Source of the DNA: Rhyacophila brunnea
Taxonomy: Eukaryota > Arthropoda > Insecta > Trichoptera > Rhyacophilidae
Direction of reading: 5' to 3'
Assembly (NCBI GenBank): GCA_022495005.1
Contig: JAGYXB010000557.1
Span: forward strand, 1,550,001 to 1,614,000
DNA length: 64,000 nucleotides
Shown: piece after piece, positions 1 to 11,082 of the stretch
Layout of the letters: every line of letters starts with the position of its first letter
Position numbering within the stretch: the first letter of the stretch is position 1
Notes under the pieces: model-generated
The model's input: only the letters and a program-made list of their open reading frames with translations
What the model was told of the DNA's origin: nothing
The model's database searches: none
Position numbers and translations under genes: made by a program

Positions 1-1544
1 GAACTAATTCAATAGTTGAGTTTCCTTATCACTGCCAGCCAATTTTTACTAGGTGGACACGTCTTGTAGGCCAGCTATTTTTGGAAAAAAAAAAATACCT
101 TAAAAACATGAAATAGGAACTGAATGATAAATATTTGTGAAAACTTGCCAAATCAACATGTTTCTCGAGTTTATCGTGAATATTTTCATACTAAAATGAT
201 AAATATTGTTTAGAAAATATATAAAAATAGTTTATTCAGAAATTATGATGTTTACTAGAACTCGCGAGTTAACTCGTCCGTGGCCTGACGCTACATACAT
301 GCTTTGGCGAGTTAATTCATCCGTAAGTAGTATCCGTCTTTTAGCAGATTAAACAATAACATATTATGATATGTCTATATAAATGAATTAACTTCGTCAT
401 ATATGCATACGACGCTACATAATTTATATAAAAAATATAATAGTTGGGTTTGTATTAGGATTATTTTACATCTTGATCGTGATATTCTCCGTCCAGTAGT
501 TGACAAAAAATTGGCATATTACTTATATAGTAGGTATATGACATATGCCTACACAAATGAATTCACTTCATTCTATTTGAATGACGATTTTATTCCGGAA
601 TGTAACGCATCTAATAGAATAAATTGACAGTAATCAAAATAAATGTGTTGTTCATTTTTACGTAAACATCACCACGCCGCGAACCACTAAGGTTTTATTA
701 TTTTTTTCACTGCAAATTGACTGGAACAAACGAAATTGTTACAACTAAGTGGTCTTCTGTCGACACTCTGCTTCGTCCTCACCTTCCGCAAAAGTGACGC
801 ACATCAATGGGCTCGCTGGAACCAGTTGTTCAATCGCCAAATTTGCAGTGCAACCAATCATCTATCTACATTCTACAGGATACAATATCTAACATAAAAA
901 TGGGCACTTTTCCAAAAAAGGTAATCAGGCGATTTCTACAAAAAGCCGTAATAATCACCATTATTGCAATGTACATAGAGTTCAGATTTAACTAAATTTA
1001 ATGTATATTTATAACAACTTATTGTTTAAATATCCAATTAAATTTATTTACGTATATGTATTATGTTTAATTAAAGTACCTAAAAATAAAATTGTCGTAT
1101 ACAAATCAACACAGTTTAGAAATTGACTCTTGTTACAATGCAGATATTTGTTTATTACAGGATAATAAAAAAAATCGGTGTGTATACTTTTATGTACGCG
1201 CGTTAGAAGTTATAGTTCTTTAGCATAACAAAACAAAAACAAAACTTGTGATAAATTAGATTCTTTGACTATCTCTTAATTATTTTGTTAAAATACACAC
1301 TCAAGAAAAAGGACCCCTTATTGGAATGCCGTTGGTTTATTTATATATACTTTAACTTATATTACTAAATTATATAAAGGTTTCACGTTGTTTTTATTTT
1401 TAAAGTACCAACTGTCACTCTGAGGTTTAATTGTTTGTTTACGTACGGAATTGAAAATGGCCGACAATAATAAATTCGCTGCCTAGGCAACGGAACAATT
1501 CTACACTATAACATTATACTCTATAATTGTCACGATTGCAGTAT
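1..1544. other. Unassigned AT-rich DNA
   Basis: I see no supported gene here. Short open frames at 403-627 and 807-995 (74 and 62 codons) match nothing I recognise and have no clear codon bias. A somewhat less AT-rich patch near 730-900 could be part of a transcribed sequence, but I see no convincing splice sites or protein similarity. Confidence 0.4.
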
Positions 1545-1660
1545 CTGTGCTGTGGCGTAAAGGTAGTGCATTCGGCTGATAACCGAACAATCGGTGGATC
1601 GAATCCAATCGAGTGTCTTTTTTTTTCGTGAGAAAAAATAAATTGTGTGTACATGTCACA
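1545..1660 (+). repeat. tRNA-like SINE head
   Basis: The stretch has tRNA-like structure. A perfect 5-bp anticodon stem (TTCGG/CCGAA, 1571-1587) encloses the 7-base loop CTGATAA, so the anticodon would be GAT. An internal promoter B-box-like GGATCGAATCC lies at 1596-1606. The T-stem and acceptor stem pair poorly, and a T-run follows, so this looks like a decayed tRNA or the head of a tRNA-derived SINE and not a working tRNA gene. No second copy was found in the window. Confidence 0.45.
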
Positions 1661-1817
1661 CGCCAAAAATACACTCTGATCTGATTTCCCAAACGCGCCA
1701 AAAGAAGTATAACTTCAAAAATAAAATGATTCTAGTAGATACCTAGTAATAAAAGTAAACCAATATAATATGATATGGTTAAATCACAACCACATCCTCT
1801 GAAAGTGTCATTCAGTA

Positions 1818-2003
1818 CTATTCTAACTCACATTTTTTAAGTATTTTAAAGGGGAGTTCTTTGAAACTATCTATTAAAATTATTTAATATTTGTATAAAT
1901 GATTTTATAATCATATTCATCATAAATCATAAATAGTAAATAACTTAAATATGATGATTCAAAGAACACATCTGTAAAATATTTCAAATGTGGGTTAGAA
2001 TAG
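1818..2003. mobile_element. MITE with long imperfect inverted arms
   Basis: The two ends are reverse complements: CTATTCTAACTCACATTT at the left and, read on the minus strand, CTATTCTAACCCACATTT at the right. The match continues with interruptions for about 48 bases, to TTCTTTGAA. There is no coding capacity between the arms. The structure is that of a non-autonomous fold-back DNA element. The target duplication is not clear, so the superfamily is not assigned. Confidence 0.6.
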
Positions 2004-2511
2004 TTTTGAATTCAGCTGACGATTGTATTATTATGTTGGCAGAAATGGAATAACTACTGATTAATTGAACTGGCGTTTACGTGATAGAACTCCATAATAA
2101 TGCCTTTGAAACAAAGTTATTTTTGTTATTACTACTTAGTTCAGTTCGTCTTTATGTTGGGTCGAGTCGCTATTGCTACCCGATTATCATGAGTAATAAT
2201 TATCCCATTGAATTCATAATATGTATTGATCATAATATTATACTAATTTTCGTTTACAGCGATGTTCATATGGTTTTATAATACTAGGTATTGTTATGAT
2301 ATTATAAGTTTATATTATTGTCGCAATTAGATATGAGGCTCGTAGCATAATTGTTTAATGCACATTTTTTCTAGTGGGTATCTGAGGTGTTTTCAAGTTA
2401 TGTATGTTTAATTTATTATTTCGGATGTTTTATTAATTTTTGCAAACTTAGTTATTACAGTAAGATAAAATGAAAAAAAGTCTAGTTTGAGATAAGTATG
2501 CTAGTCGAGTG

Positions 2512-2760
2512 GTGAAAGCTTGACCTGCATAGTGAATCAATAAGATTTAAAAACAAATTGCAATATCCCATAAAATACGAATGTTGCATTTATTAAAAGA
2601 AATGTAACTTCAAAGAAACAGAGGGATAACTGAAATAATTCACTGTTAATAATGTTGAACAAAAAAATTATCAATATCAGCTCTTACTTATAAACGGAAG
2701 AAACAAAATAATTACCGTATACTAGTTAACGATTTGATTCGTATGAAACAAACATTAAAG
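2512..2760 (+). repeat. Dispersed repeat, copy 1 of 2
   Basis: This stretch aligns over most of its length with 42565-42848 in the same orientation. Shared anchors include GGATAACTGAAATAA, GAAAGCT near the start, and AAACAAAATAA followed by a TTTGAT/TTTGAA-type block. No open frame, inverted ends or poly-A is visible, so the class is unknown. Copy 2 ends where a DNA transposon begins. Confidence 0.5.
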
Positions 2761-3829
2761 TGCAATTATATCGAAACTAGTATTTTTGACGTATCTTACT
2801 GTTGCTTTCGGGTAGCGTTATCTGAAATAGATATATTGACTCATACGTCTTTATTGTAATAAATTGATACATTATTATTGTATATATTTCTTCAATTAAA
2901 TATCTGACCAGGTCACAGCACTGTCCCGCGAAATGTAAATTACTAACAAATATTTGTGTCTGCCTGGCAGGCGGAGCTTTTCCTGCAAATGTACTGCTAA
3001 ATTATTTAACTCGCCCGAAGTGGCGCTCATTGAGACCCCTTTGTGTCAACCTACAGAATAGAACCTACTTCGAGATGAGAACTTCATCCGCACTTTGGCT
3101 CTGTGTATGTATCTCATGCCCCGGACTGAATACGTAAGTCTGGAGGCTTTCACGGGAAAGCTTTTTTGTTTGTTCTGTAAGTTCTCGCTGAAATTGCTAC
3201 AGCTTTCAGTAATGAATACTGAATACAGTGACTACCGACGATACGACCCAAAGCTGTATCAATGGAAATCGATTTAGAAGATAATACTTCCCCCTATTAA
3301 GCTTATTATTTGGACATCTTTTACTGACTAAATGAAAGTTAGCCACACATTGGGTTAGTTATTCAGTTAACTCTTAAAAATACTTACTACATCAAGAGCG
3401 GTTAGGCCATTTTAATTCATAACAATATTTAGGTTCTTAAACAAAAGCATGAAGGACAATTTGCAACTTTAAACAATCAACAGTAAAGCAATTTAAAAGA
3501 ATAATTTTATCGAATATACAAAATCAAGTAATGCATCAGAAGTATACATATAAGGAATTTGTTATAAATAAAGTAAGTAATTTATTTGATAGTAAAATGA
3601 AAAGATGATACAAACAAATAGTCCCGATTGATACATTTTATTTTCAGAAGTAAGAAAGGACAAAAGTTTTACTGCAGTTAACAATAATCACAATAGTCAA
3701 ATGATTGGTAATCAACTCTTTAAACGAGATACGTGTATTTATGCCTGGCTCGATGCTTGAAAGAGTCACTTATTATTTTGGATGAAAAATTAATGCTTTA
3801 GAGCCCAAAGTTTAAATTAAAGGTTTATA
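2761..3829. other. Unassigned DNA
   Basis: No recognised feature. A less AT-rich patch at about 2920-3280 includes a 60-codon open frame (3095-3277) that I do not recognise. It has no partner elsewhere in the window. Confidence 0.35.
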
Positions 3830-3960
3830 TTGTGATTCTCGGATTCGAATCACGGGTCTGGCAAATTTACATTTTTTTTCAATGGGTATTTGGACCCAGA
3901 GTATTATCTTTATAGGATGATCAAGTGGCGGACATCCGTTTCTCATTTAAAAAATCTGTA
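3830..3960 (+). repeat. SINE-2 fragment
   Basis: Degenerate partial copy of the SINE family best seen at 18905-19134. It keeps the B-box region GATTCGAATC and the following GGGTCTGGCAA. It also keeps the body landmarks TCAGAGTAT-like, AGGTTGAGCAAGTGG-like (here ATGATCAAGTGGCGGAC) and CATCCGTTTCTC. The tRNA A-box half and the 3' end are missing. Its divergence suggests one of the older copies. Confidence 0.6.
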
Positions 3961-5569
3961 ACTAGATCTACCACTCCTTTCAATCTTATGATAATATGTG
4001 GTAAAAAAAGGTATATACCTAATATTATGTAAAATATATTTAAAATGACAAAAACAGCTGTAAGACAAAAGTAAAATCTGTGAGGCATGATAAAAAAATT
4101 AATAAAACTAGTCATATACCAAGGACTAATAGGTAAATATAAGGTAAACAAAATTTATTCGATTATCAGACGTATATTAAAAAAGCTCACCAAGCACAAA
4201 ATAAAAGTATAAATATTTTATTTATTATCAATTAGTGTTAAGTGAATACTAAAGATAATTAATCAATTTTTGTAGTTTGCGAAGCAATCTGATAAAAAAG
4301 CAGTGATTTTTTTTGATATGAATAATTGATATTTATTTTATTTACAGTTATTCGTGTACAAAATCGCATATAAAAACAATATATCCATTGACATCCACTG
4401 TAATATTATTGATTCCTATTCGGGGATTAGGCCGGAACCGATTTTCTGTGAACTTATAACTGAAAGTTATCTTTAATTTATTTTTTACTTAATACAATTA
4501 ATATTTAGTGGATTGTAACATGCTCTTACCTCAATGTCTGGTAGTGAACGATGTAATGTGTGAAGGTCACATGGACGTCAGCCAACGACGGCAATCTGCG
4601 TGACCTGTCGTAACACTTGATTCGTATTCATAAAATAATGGACGTCCGCAGGAGTGACAGAATGAGACGACGTGAATATAATACATATTTTCTGGTTAAA
4701 GAATGACAATGAAAGAGTGTGGTAGATCACCACCAGTTTTGAGACTGGATTGTAGATAATAGCCTACTTAAAGTTAAACATGTGGCCAGTTTTATATAAA
4801 CATTTTTAATTTAGAAAAAAAACCTTCGTACCCACCACCAGGGTTTGTCACAAATGCCTTTAAAAACTTACAAAAAAGCATTACATATAAAACTTGAATT
4901 ATATTTTTTCATTAGTGAGTATTAGTTTATTACGTGGCAGAGTTCCCTTATGTTTGCACTCAAATAAACAATAGAATTGAATTGTCCGATTTAGTCGTCT
5001 ACGGTCAATTTTGATTTCTCTCTACAAATACACCCGCGACCCCTGTTTAAATATCAAATGCCTTTGTGCTCGACGTTTTCATGAGATTATACTTTGTAAT
5101 CTTGTTAAATATGAATGCGGAGCAAACTTAATTCGTTCAATCCCTGCGCGCCACGTAAAAATATTGTGGTATTTTTATTCCCATTCCGAATAAATTTCAG
5201 CCAGCATTGCAAAAAATTTCCATTTAAGTACCATAGATAATGGAATGGGTAACAGTATTAAACTGTATTTTAAAACAATATCAATGCACTTTATGATACA
5301 AACACTATTTTCAGTTGAATTAGATTAGATTTTTTCTAATTTAGGAGAGTTGAGTACTATTATTCCATAGGAGTTACATTATTAAATGTTATGAATTATT
5401 TGTTGAATAAAAAATATAGTTATAACAAAAAGTTGGTGTGATACTGAAACTACTAACCGGTAATTATAATATTTTGATTTCTAATAAATTTAAGTGTTGT
5501 ACTATTTTATTTGAGTCGTTTTTTTCGACCCGGGTTTCGCCTTTTGGAATCTTAAGGTACTATGTGCAC
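3961..5569. other. Unassigned AT-rich DNA
   Basis: No supported gene or element. A 76-codon minus-strand frame (3921-4151) overlaps the SINE fragment edge and is hydrophobic by AT-rich composition; I do not treat it as a gene. A 60-codon plus frame at 5011-5193 is also unrecognised. Confidence 0.35.
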
Positions 5570-6134
5570 CATGGCCCCCACAAGGGAGGGGGCTGACAGG
5601 GCTTTAGCCTGGGTGCCCGGGCTTAGAGGGGGCCCGGCGTGGCAAGCCGACCAGTTAAATGAGAAAAACACACCAAAAATTTGCTCTAATAGTAAAAAAA
5701 GTCGCCTGCGGCGCTATTTTCCTAAATGATTGTTAACATTTAAAAATATGTATCTGGGCAATATAATTTGATGTGATATTTTGATTGATATAATTAAATG
5801 ATAATTCACGCGTAGATTTTTTTATACCTATAATTATTTTGTGTTTTCTGGAAAATATGTGGCGAAGGGTTCCATGTTACTTGGGTACCTAGCACAAAAT
5901 GAGGTTGCGATCAGTGCTTCATAATTTATGCTGAGTGTCGGCAACTCAATAAATCAACTGGATTTATTTAAAAATCGGTAAAAATACACGGAATACCCTT
6001 AACCCTAGGGTTCCGTGGAAACCATTTGGAGAACACTGCTGTAAAAAATCACACTGCCCTTAACCTTAGCAATAGATAAGGGGGCGTGCTATAGATCCTA
6101 GTCTGGGGGCCCGCTTTAGGATGTGGGGGCCATG
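5570..6134. mobile_element. hAT-type MITE, 565 bp, with perfect 8-bp target duplication
   Basis: The element starts CATGGCCCCCACA and ends with its complement (TGTGGGGGCCATG). It is flanked by the identical 8-bp direct repeat ATGTGCAC at 5562-5569 and 6135-6142. An 8-bp duplication with short inverted ends beginning CA is characteristic of the hAT superfamily. The interior is rich in G and C runs near both ends and has no transposase frame, so it is non-autonomous. A second copy is at 35036-35247 and a reversed end fragment at 23478-23575. Confidence 0.78.
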
Positions 6135-6313
6135 ATGTGCACTCACCAAAAAGCAAATATAACGAATACAGTTAACTCTAACTTATATAACAAAGTACTA
6201 CAATAAAGTAGGTAAAAACTTTATTACCTACCTATTAAGTCAAGGATCACAATACAAAATATAACAAACAAATTATGAATATTTGAAGTGTTTGTAAAAA
6301 ACCCCTACCCTAA

Positions 6314-6652
6314 GGCCGGTTTCAGATGGGACACCGGTGTCGCGCTCGTATATAATAAAGAGGCCTTTGTATTCGAATAAAAGGGTCTTTGTATTATGTT
6401 TATGAACGCCCCGAGCTAATGAGTCAAAGCGTGTATGGTACATTTTTCCGTCGGCCGCTACATCCTCAAGCCGCCGATACACATGTTTTTATGACCGCAG
6501 CCAGTTTTATGTTCTAATTTATATCGCGAAATTATTCGTTGACTCATTAGCTCTGTGCATTCATAAACATAATACAAAGGCCCCTTTATTCGAATACAAA
6601 GGCCTCCTTATTATATACGAACGCGACACCGGTGTCCCGTCTGAAACGGGGG
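6314..6652. mobile_element. PIF/Harbinger-type MITE, 339 bp
   Basis: The arms are reverse complements for well over 100 bases. The left arm begins GGCCGGTTTCAGATGGGACA and the right arm, on the minus strand, CCCCCGTTTCAGACGGGACA. TAA lies immediately outside both ends (6311-6313 and 6653-6655). A 3-bp TWA duplication with GG(G)CC..GTTTCAGACGG ends fits the PIF/Harbinger superfamily. There is no transposase. The 69-codon frame lying within and beyond its left half is a by-product of the arms. Confidence 0.8.
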
Positions 6653-6849
6653 TAACACTAATAATACACTCGATTCCATTGATTGATAACGACGTTACCA
6701 TTGTTCCCAGAATGGATGATTTTATACACATTGAGTATAGTATTTTTATTGTTTATAATTACTATTGATGAATTATTAGGGTTTGACGATGTATATGCTT
6801 ATCGAATATAGTGAGTATATTGATAGTGCAGAAATAATCTGGGAATATT

Positions 6850-6903
6850 GAAGCCAATTGGGAGGGCAATAACTCTACGAAATTGCTTCGGATATTGACA
6901 TAT
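6850..6903 (+). pseudogene. Short jockey-like LINE fragment
   Basis: About 50 bases around CAATTGGGAGGGCAATAAC and GAAATTGCTTCGGATATTG match the C-terminal coding part of the jockey-like remnant at 36030-36885 (near 36570-36620). It is a dead scrap wedged against a Harbinger half-element. Confidence 0.55.
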
Positions 6904-6967
6904 TCACCGGTGTCCTTAATCCTTATTATATAAGAGCGCGACACCGATGTACCGTCTGAAACGGGCC
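6904..6967. mobile_element. Half of a Harbinger-type MITE
   Basis: The right terminus of the same family as 6314-6652: a GCGCGACACCGATGTACCG block followed by TCTGAAACGGGCC and then TAA. Only one arm is present; the left arm is missing, with LINE sequence abutting it. Confidence 0.6.
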
Positions 6968-6985
6968 TAAGCGAAGCATGATATG

Positions 6986-7100
6986 GTGGCCCTCGAAGTC
7001 CAGTGCGTAAAGCATTGGCACCAAATCCGGGGACTCTAGGTTCGATTCCTAGTGAGGTCACAATACATTTATGTGATTTTTCCAAAGTCTAAGGCACATA
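6986..7100 (+). repeat. SINE-1, tRNA-derived
   Basis: tRNA-like head at 6986-7061. Acceptor ends GTGGCC and GGTCAC can pair, and a perfect 5-bp T-arm lies at 7036-7052 with B-box GGTTCGATTCC. The body that follows (GTCACAATACATTTATGTG then ATTTT) matches the minus-strand copy at 45285-45450, which shows this is a retroposed family and not a tRNA gene. Confidence 0.65.
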
Positions 7101-8577
7101 GTACAGATTCATAAATAGAATTCAGATAAGCTATACCCCATACACTACATTTTGGATGTATGAGTTTCCTACGAAAATTAAACACACATTATTATAGACG
7201 TACAATAGTGTGTGTTGCAACCTTCAAATACACCAATATTGAAAGAGCATCAGTGCATAACCCGAGAGCAGTTTTCAGGATAAAGGACAAGCTTATAATG
7301 ACGTATTCTTGAGACGTGTTTAAGTTTATCTCATATTCTTCCTCACTCGAAATCGGTTGCTTGTTACTCCACACCCGTTAAGTATTTCAGTTCCCATTGA
7401 TTCTGTGTTCCCTGATTGGGCCTCATGGTCTGCTGTATGTGGATTTTCCAGACCTCGGATTAGGACCCCATACCCACTAAGGCTATAGGCAATCAACAAC
7501 AGTAAATCCGTCATGAAACAGTATCTATTAGGAATATCTTTTGATCATAACGGTATAGTCGACTAGATAAAATAACGTAAGGTTAGAGTAATATTAAACA
7601 ACGTAAATATATTAAAAAAAAAAAAACAGGTAGCACAATATAATATAATATATATTATTTATTGTGAGGCATGAAAGCATTTAATAATTATGAGTAAAAC
7701 AAATTATCGCAGAGACAATGGGATATTATCTTTTGACCTTAAATTTCGCGATTTATATTACACATTTCCTGTAATACTTTATTCACCAAGAACTAGGTCA
7801 CCAAAATTTGTTTATTCGTAGTACCAAATGGTTCTTCTTTCATTTTGGGTCTCTCATATACATAATAATAATATGTAGAGATAGATTTCTCGGAAAGCAC
7901 CGGTCAGAGGTCATCAGTCACTGCCATCCCTTGAATGACCCGCGAATATAAAAACATCTCATGGGTTATGTTACAATCCTAAGCCACAATAAAAAAATAT
8001 CCTTCCTTAACCAATGTGAGTCGAATAATTTCTCACGGAAACTATTATGAAGTGAAAATGTCACTGGCAGGTTTCATTCGTCGGTACGAATTGTGGTTAC
8101 TTTGATATGTTTTCGGAAATCATAGATGGAATACTATTTTAGTCAAAGAAAACTTTTTCTGGGATACTAAATATATTATTATAGTGAAGCTGTAAAAAAT
8201 GATTATTTAAACAAAGATTTAAATTCATTGTTGTAGTAAATTTTAGGTAAAAATTACAATTAGGGGTGTACCGAGACAGGGTATTGGGAGGACGCAACAA
8301 ATGAGCGGCAAAATCCATAGAAAACTTCCGAGTAATAATATAAAGAGAGTGGCTATTGTTCGGCAAAATGAAGCCGTGTTTCTTGCGTATAACGCACAGT
8401 AGAACCTTAATTTTATTATTACTAACTTAACTAACGTTATACCATCATGTTGCTTCTCAGTACGGCTATAAAATTTAAACACAACTTAGTCAACCATATT
8501 TTTTTTCTACTAAATTAACTAAAAATAATTACCACACCAGCACCACAATCAGCAACACCAGCTTTAAGACGATACAT
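7101..8577. other. Unassigned DNA
   Basis: No supported gene. Overlapping minus-strand frames (7192-7374, 7326-7514, 8139-8366, 8243-8482) are short and match nothing I know. A patch at 7410-7480 is less AT-rich than its surroundings without being identifiable. Confidence 0.35.
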
Positions 8578-9148
8578 CAGTGAAACGGCAAATAATGTTC
8601 AACTATAGGCGCGACGAAATTTTGGACTCGCTGGCATTCGGAGAGAGAACGTGGAGCTGGGAACACGTCAATTGGTTTCGTGATGGCGACGGGGGTATTA
8701 ATTATTAAATCGTGTAAATATGACTAAAAACGTTACCCATTTACTTTAAAAAGAAAACATGTCAATGAATATATTATTATTGTTAGTAATAGAACATACG
8801 TTAAAGTGCCCACCACCACCCGTCATATATGCACAGCCGTGGATATGCACGGCCGCTTTCTATGACACTTTGAACGTGTCTGAAAGAAGTGATTTTAAGT
8901 GCTCATTCCGTCCCGTGACGGAGCCGCACGGGCCTGATGCTGCAACCATGCACCCTAGTGCTTTAAGAAGAAAGTTAAGAAAGATTTTTTTTTGTTTTTA
9001 TAAACAGAACATTAAATGGAGGAATGTTTGATTTATATGACAAATTATATTTCGTTCGGAATGCGTCATTTGCACCCGCGACCCACAATCCGCGCATCGC
9101 CTAGCCACGATCTTTTTAGACCATGCCTCAACTGAGGTATAGCCTTAG
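8578..9148 (+). repeat. Dispersed repeat R8/59, copy A
   Basis: Matches 59068-59431 in inverted orientation. Shared blocks include CAGTGAAACGGCAAATAAT, GCGACGAAATTT, AAATCGTGTAAA, GTCAATGAATATA, ATGACAAATTATATTTCG and AAGATCGT-type sequence before TAGACCATG. Copy A carries an extra internal block of about 200 bases (about 8797-9000) that copy B lacks. Both copies hold a short ATG-initiated frame reading MA(S/T).. that stops just after the AAATCGTGTAAA block, so the unit may come from a transcribed sequence. Its class is unknown. Confidence 0.62.
8797..9000. mobile_element. About 200-bp insert inside repeat copy A
   Basis: Absent from the paralogous copy at 59 kb. It is more GC-rich than its surroundings, with blocks such as GCACAGCCGTGGATATGCAC, and ends in a T-rich run on the plus strand. 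The AGAACAT words on both sides (8791-8797, 9006-9012) look like a target duplication. However, copy B already has a degenerate form of both words, so I do not rely on them. A 90-codon open frame (8759-9031) runs through it and is not recognised. Confidence 0.5.
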
Positions 9149-10227
9149 AATTCTCATAAAAACGCTGGAATATTACACCTTATTGGCTTTAAAATCAACA
9201 CTGACGTATCTTAGCAAATAAAATAAAAAATGTAACATACGATATAAATTTAAGCGATGTCCAAATGTCGTACCTATCAGCATTAATTTTAACTGTATGT
9301 ATTATTAAATTGTTGTGAAACCAATAAGTTCTTCAATATTGATAATTAAATTAATAATCATGACTCACTTTTCGAAATGATAGTTTCTTTTTAATTTTGT
9401 GAAAATCTAGCATTTTTTCTGCCAACTAGCTTATTTTCCTACCCTATTTGGCATACTTTCATGAATGACTGTTGGAAACACTGATTATATTTAATATACA
9501 TGTTAATATGTAATATGTTAAAAGAATAGACCACGTCATTTGATGCAAATAGAAGGACGATTAATAATTAACCATTAAAATTGCGTGTTGTAAGTCGAAA
9601 ACAGCGGTAGGTACGGCAATTAATAGACCAGTGATTTTAAAAATGTTTACCGATATTTATATTTTTTTAAAGTAAATTATTATAAAACACAGACATGGTG
9701 ATTAGTGACTTAGGAGTAGGAGTAGGTATGCGTAATTTTACGGCTTTTTTTAAAACAAGAATGAAAATTAATTGTCAACAGCTTCATGAAACCACTTGCC
9801 ACAAAGCATTTAACAAGATAAATTTAATATGAAATCCTTTTATAATCATAATTGTTTTTAATGCTCGTAATTAGCTTGAAAGCAATTCTTTTGAGCTTAG
9901 TGGTAGTTAGTTCGGTGTGACATCAAAGAAATGGTGGTTTTTGCAGAGTCGTTTATATCGGGGATGCAATTAGAGGTTGCAGAAATTAATAATCCTGTTG
10001 AAAGAATTAAAAATAAAATAGTCATGCACGTGGGAACATTTTTGTTATAATAAAGAATCACGGTAAATAATCTAAAACAACAAAACCATTTTTGTTAAAT
10101 GCTATTAAAAGACAGAGAAATATAATGAATATTGGGTTCGTAAGTTATGTATTAATATTTGAATATACATACAACGTCCAATAAATGTTTGTTTGATTTA
10201 TTTTTCCAACTTACACTGTCATCTACA
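9149..10227. other. Unassigned AT-rich DNA
   Basis: I see no gene, inverted repeat or known element in this stretch. Confidence 0.4.
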
Positions 10228-10741
10228 TCTTCTCTATATATATAAAAATCTCGTGTCACGATGTTTGTGGTCGAACTCCTCCGAAATAGCTCGACCGATT
10301 TTTATGAATTTTTTTATGTATATTTTTTAGGTATGAGAATAGGTCAACAAGTATATTTCATACCGCTAGATGATTAGGGTATCTCTATCCAGAAAATTTT
10401 TTCTTTTATTTTTTTGAAAATTTCTTTTTGTATTTTTTTTATTATTTTGCATCAAAAAATACTTATAACCCCAAATTTTCATCCTCCTACCCCCACCCTC
10501 CCATTTTTGAATCGCGATTTTATTATTTTTGAATGAACAAATTTAACCGTCGTTCGTATTTCAAACAGAACGAAATTATTTATGTTGTTGAATGACAGAT
10601 GGCGCTACGTCCGAGAAGAATTCAAGAGAAGCGTCGCGTCATTTTGACATTTCATTCGGCATATCACAACGCAGTGCGTGCAAAATTTTATACGATTTAT
10701 TTTAATTTATCTATTTTTATGTGCGTGTATTACAGTGCACA

Positions 10742-11082
10742 ATGCCATCAAGACGCAAGGGGGGGCATTTGGGCCGTCGAACAAATAAAGCAACAAACAT
10801 GCGAAATAGTAGAGCAGAAAGAACAGACGAACAAATCCAACAAGATAACAAAAACGTGCGTGTAAGCATGTCGCAATTGCGTGCATCCCAATCACAAGAG
10901 GCACGAGCTGAACGAAATCAACAATGACAATTGGAACGGTGCCAAGCGCGCCGGTTCGTAGTTAACACACGCAGAGCAAATGACCGACAACGCCAACAAG
11001 TACATCGAACATTTCGTTCCTTCGTCTCGCGTACGAGCCAGATATTGAATATTCCGCTCATCCGAAAGTACTGATTGGTGCT
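10742..11082 (+). pseudogene. Helitron protein, broken N-terminal leader
   Basis: From ATG at 10742 a frame begins MPSRRKGGHLGRR and continues with a very Arg/Gln/Asn-rich leader, which is usual upstream of the Helitron_like_N region. It hits a TGA at 10925, where the frame reads on sensibly if that codon is skipped (an Arg codon CGA to TGA change would explain it). It then shifts frame near 11030 into the frame of the 11083-11910 segment, whose upstream codons read YEPDIEYSAHPKVLIG. Confidence 0.65.

Noticed and set aside
6986..7061. Functional tRNA gene
   Set aside because: The T-arm is perfect but the other arms are not, and the same head plus body recurs at 45.4 kb, which marks a SINE.
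8791..9012. AGAACAT direct repeats as a 7-bp target duplication of the insert
   Set aside because: The copy without the insert already has two degenerate forms of this word at the same place, so the repeat predates the insertion.
10599..10865. 88-codon plus frame and its antisense frame at 10707-10904 as genes
   Set aside because: Both are shadow frames over the Arg/Gln-rich leader of the Helitron protein.
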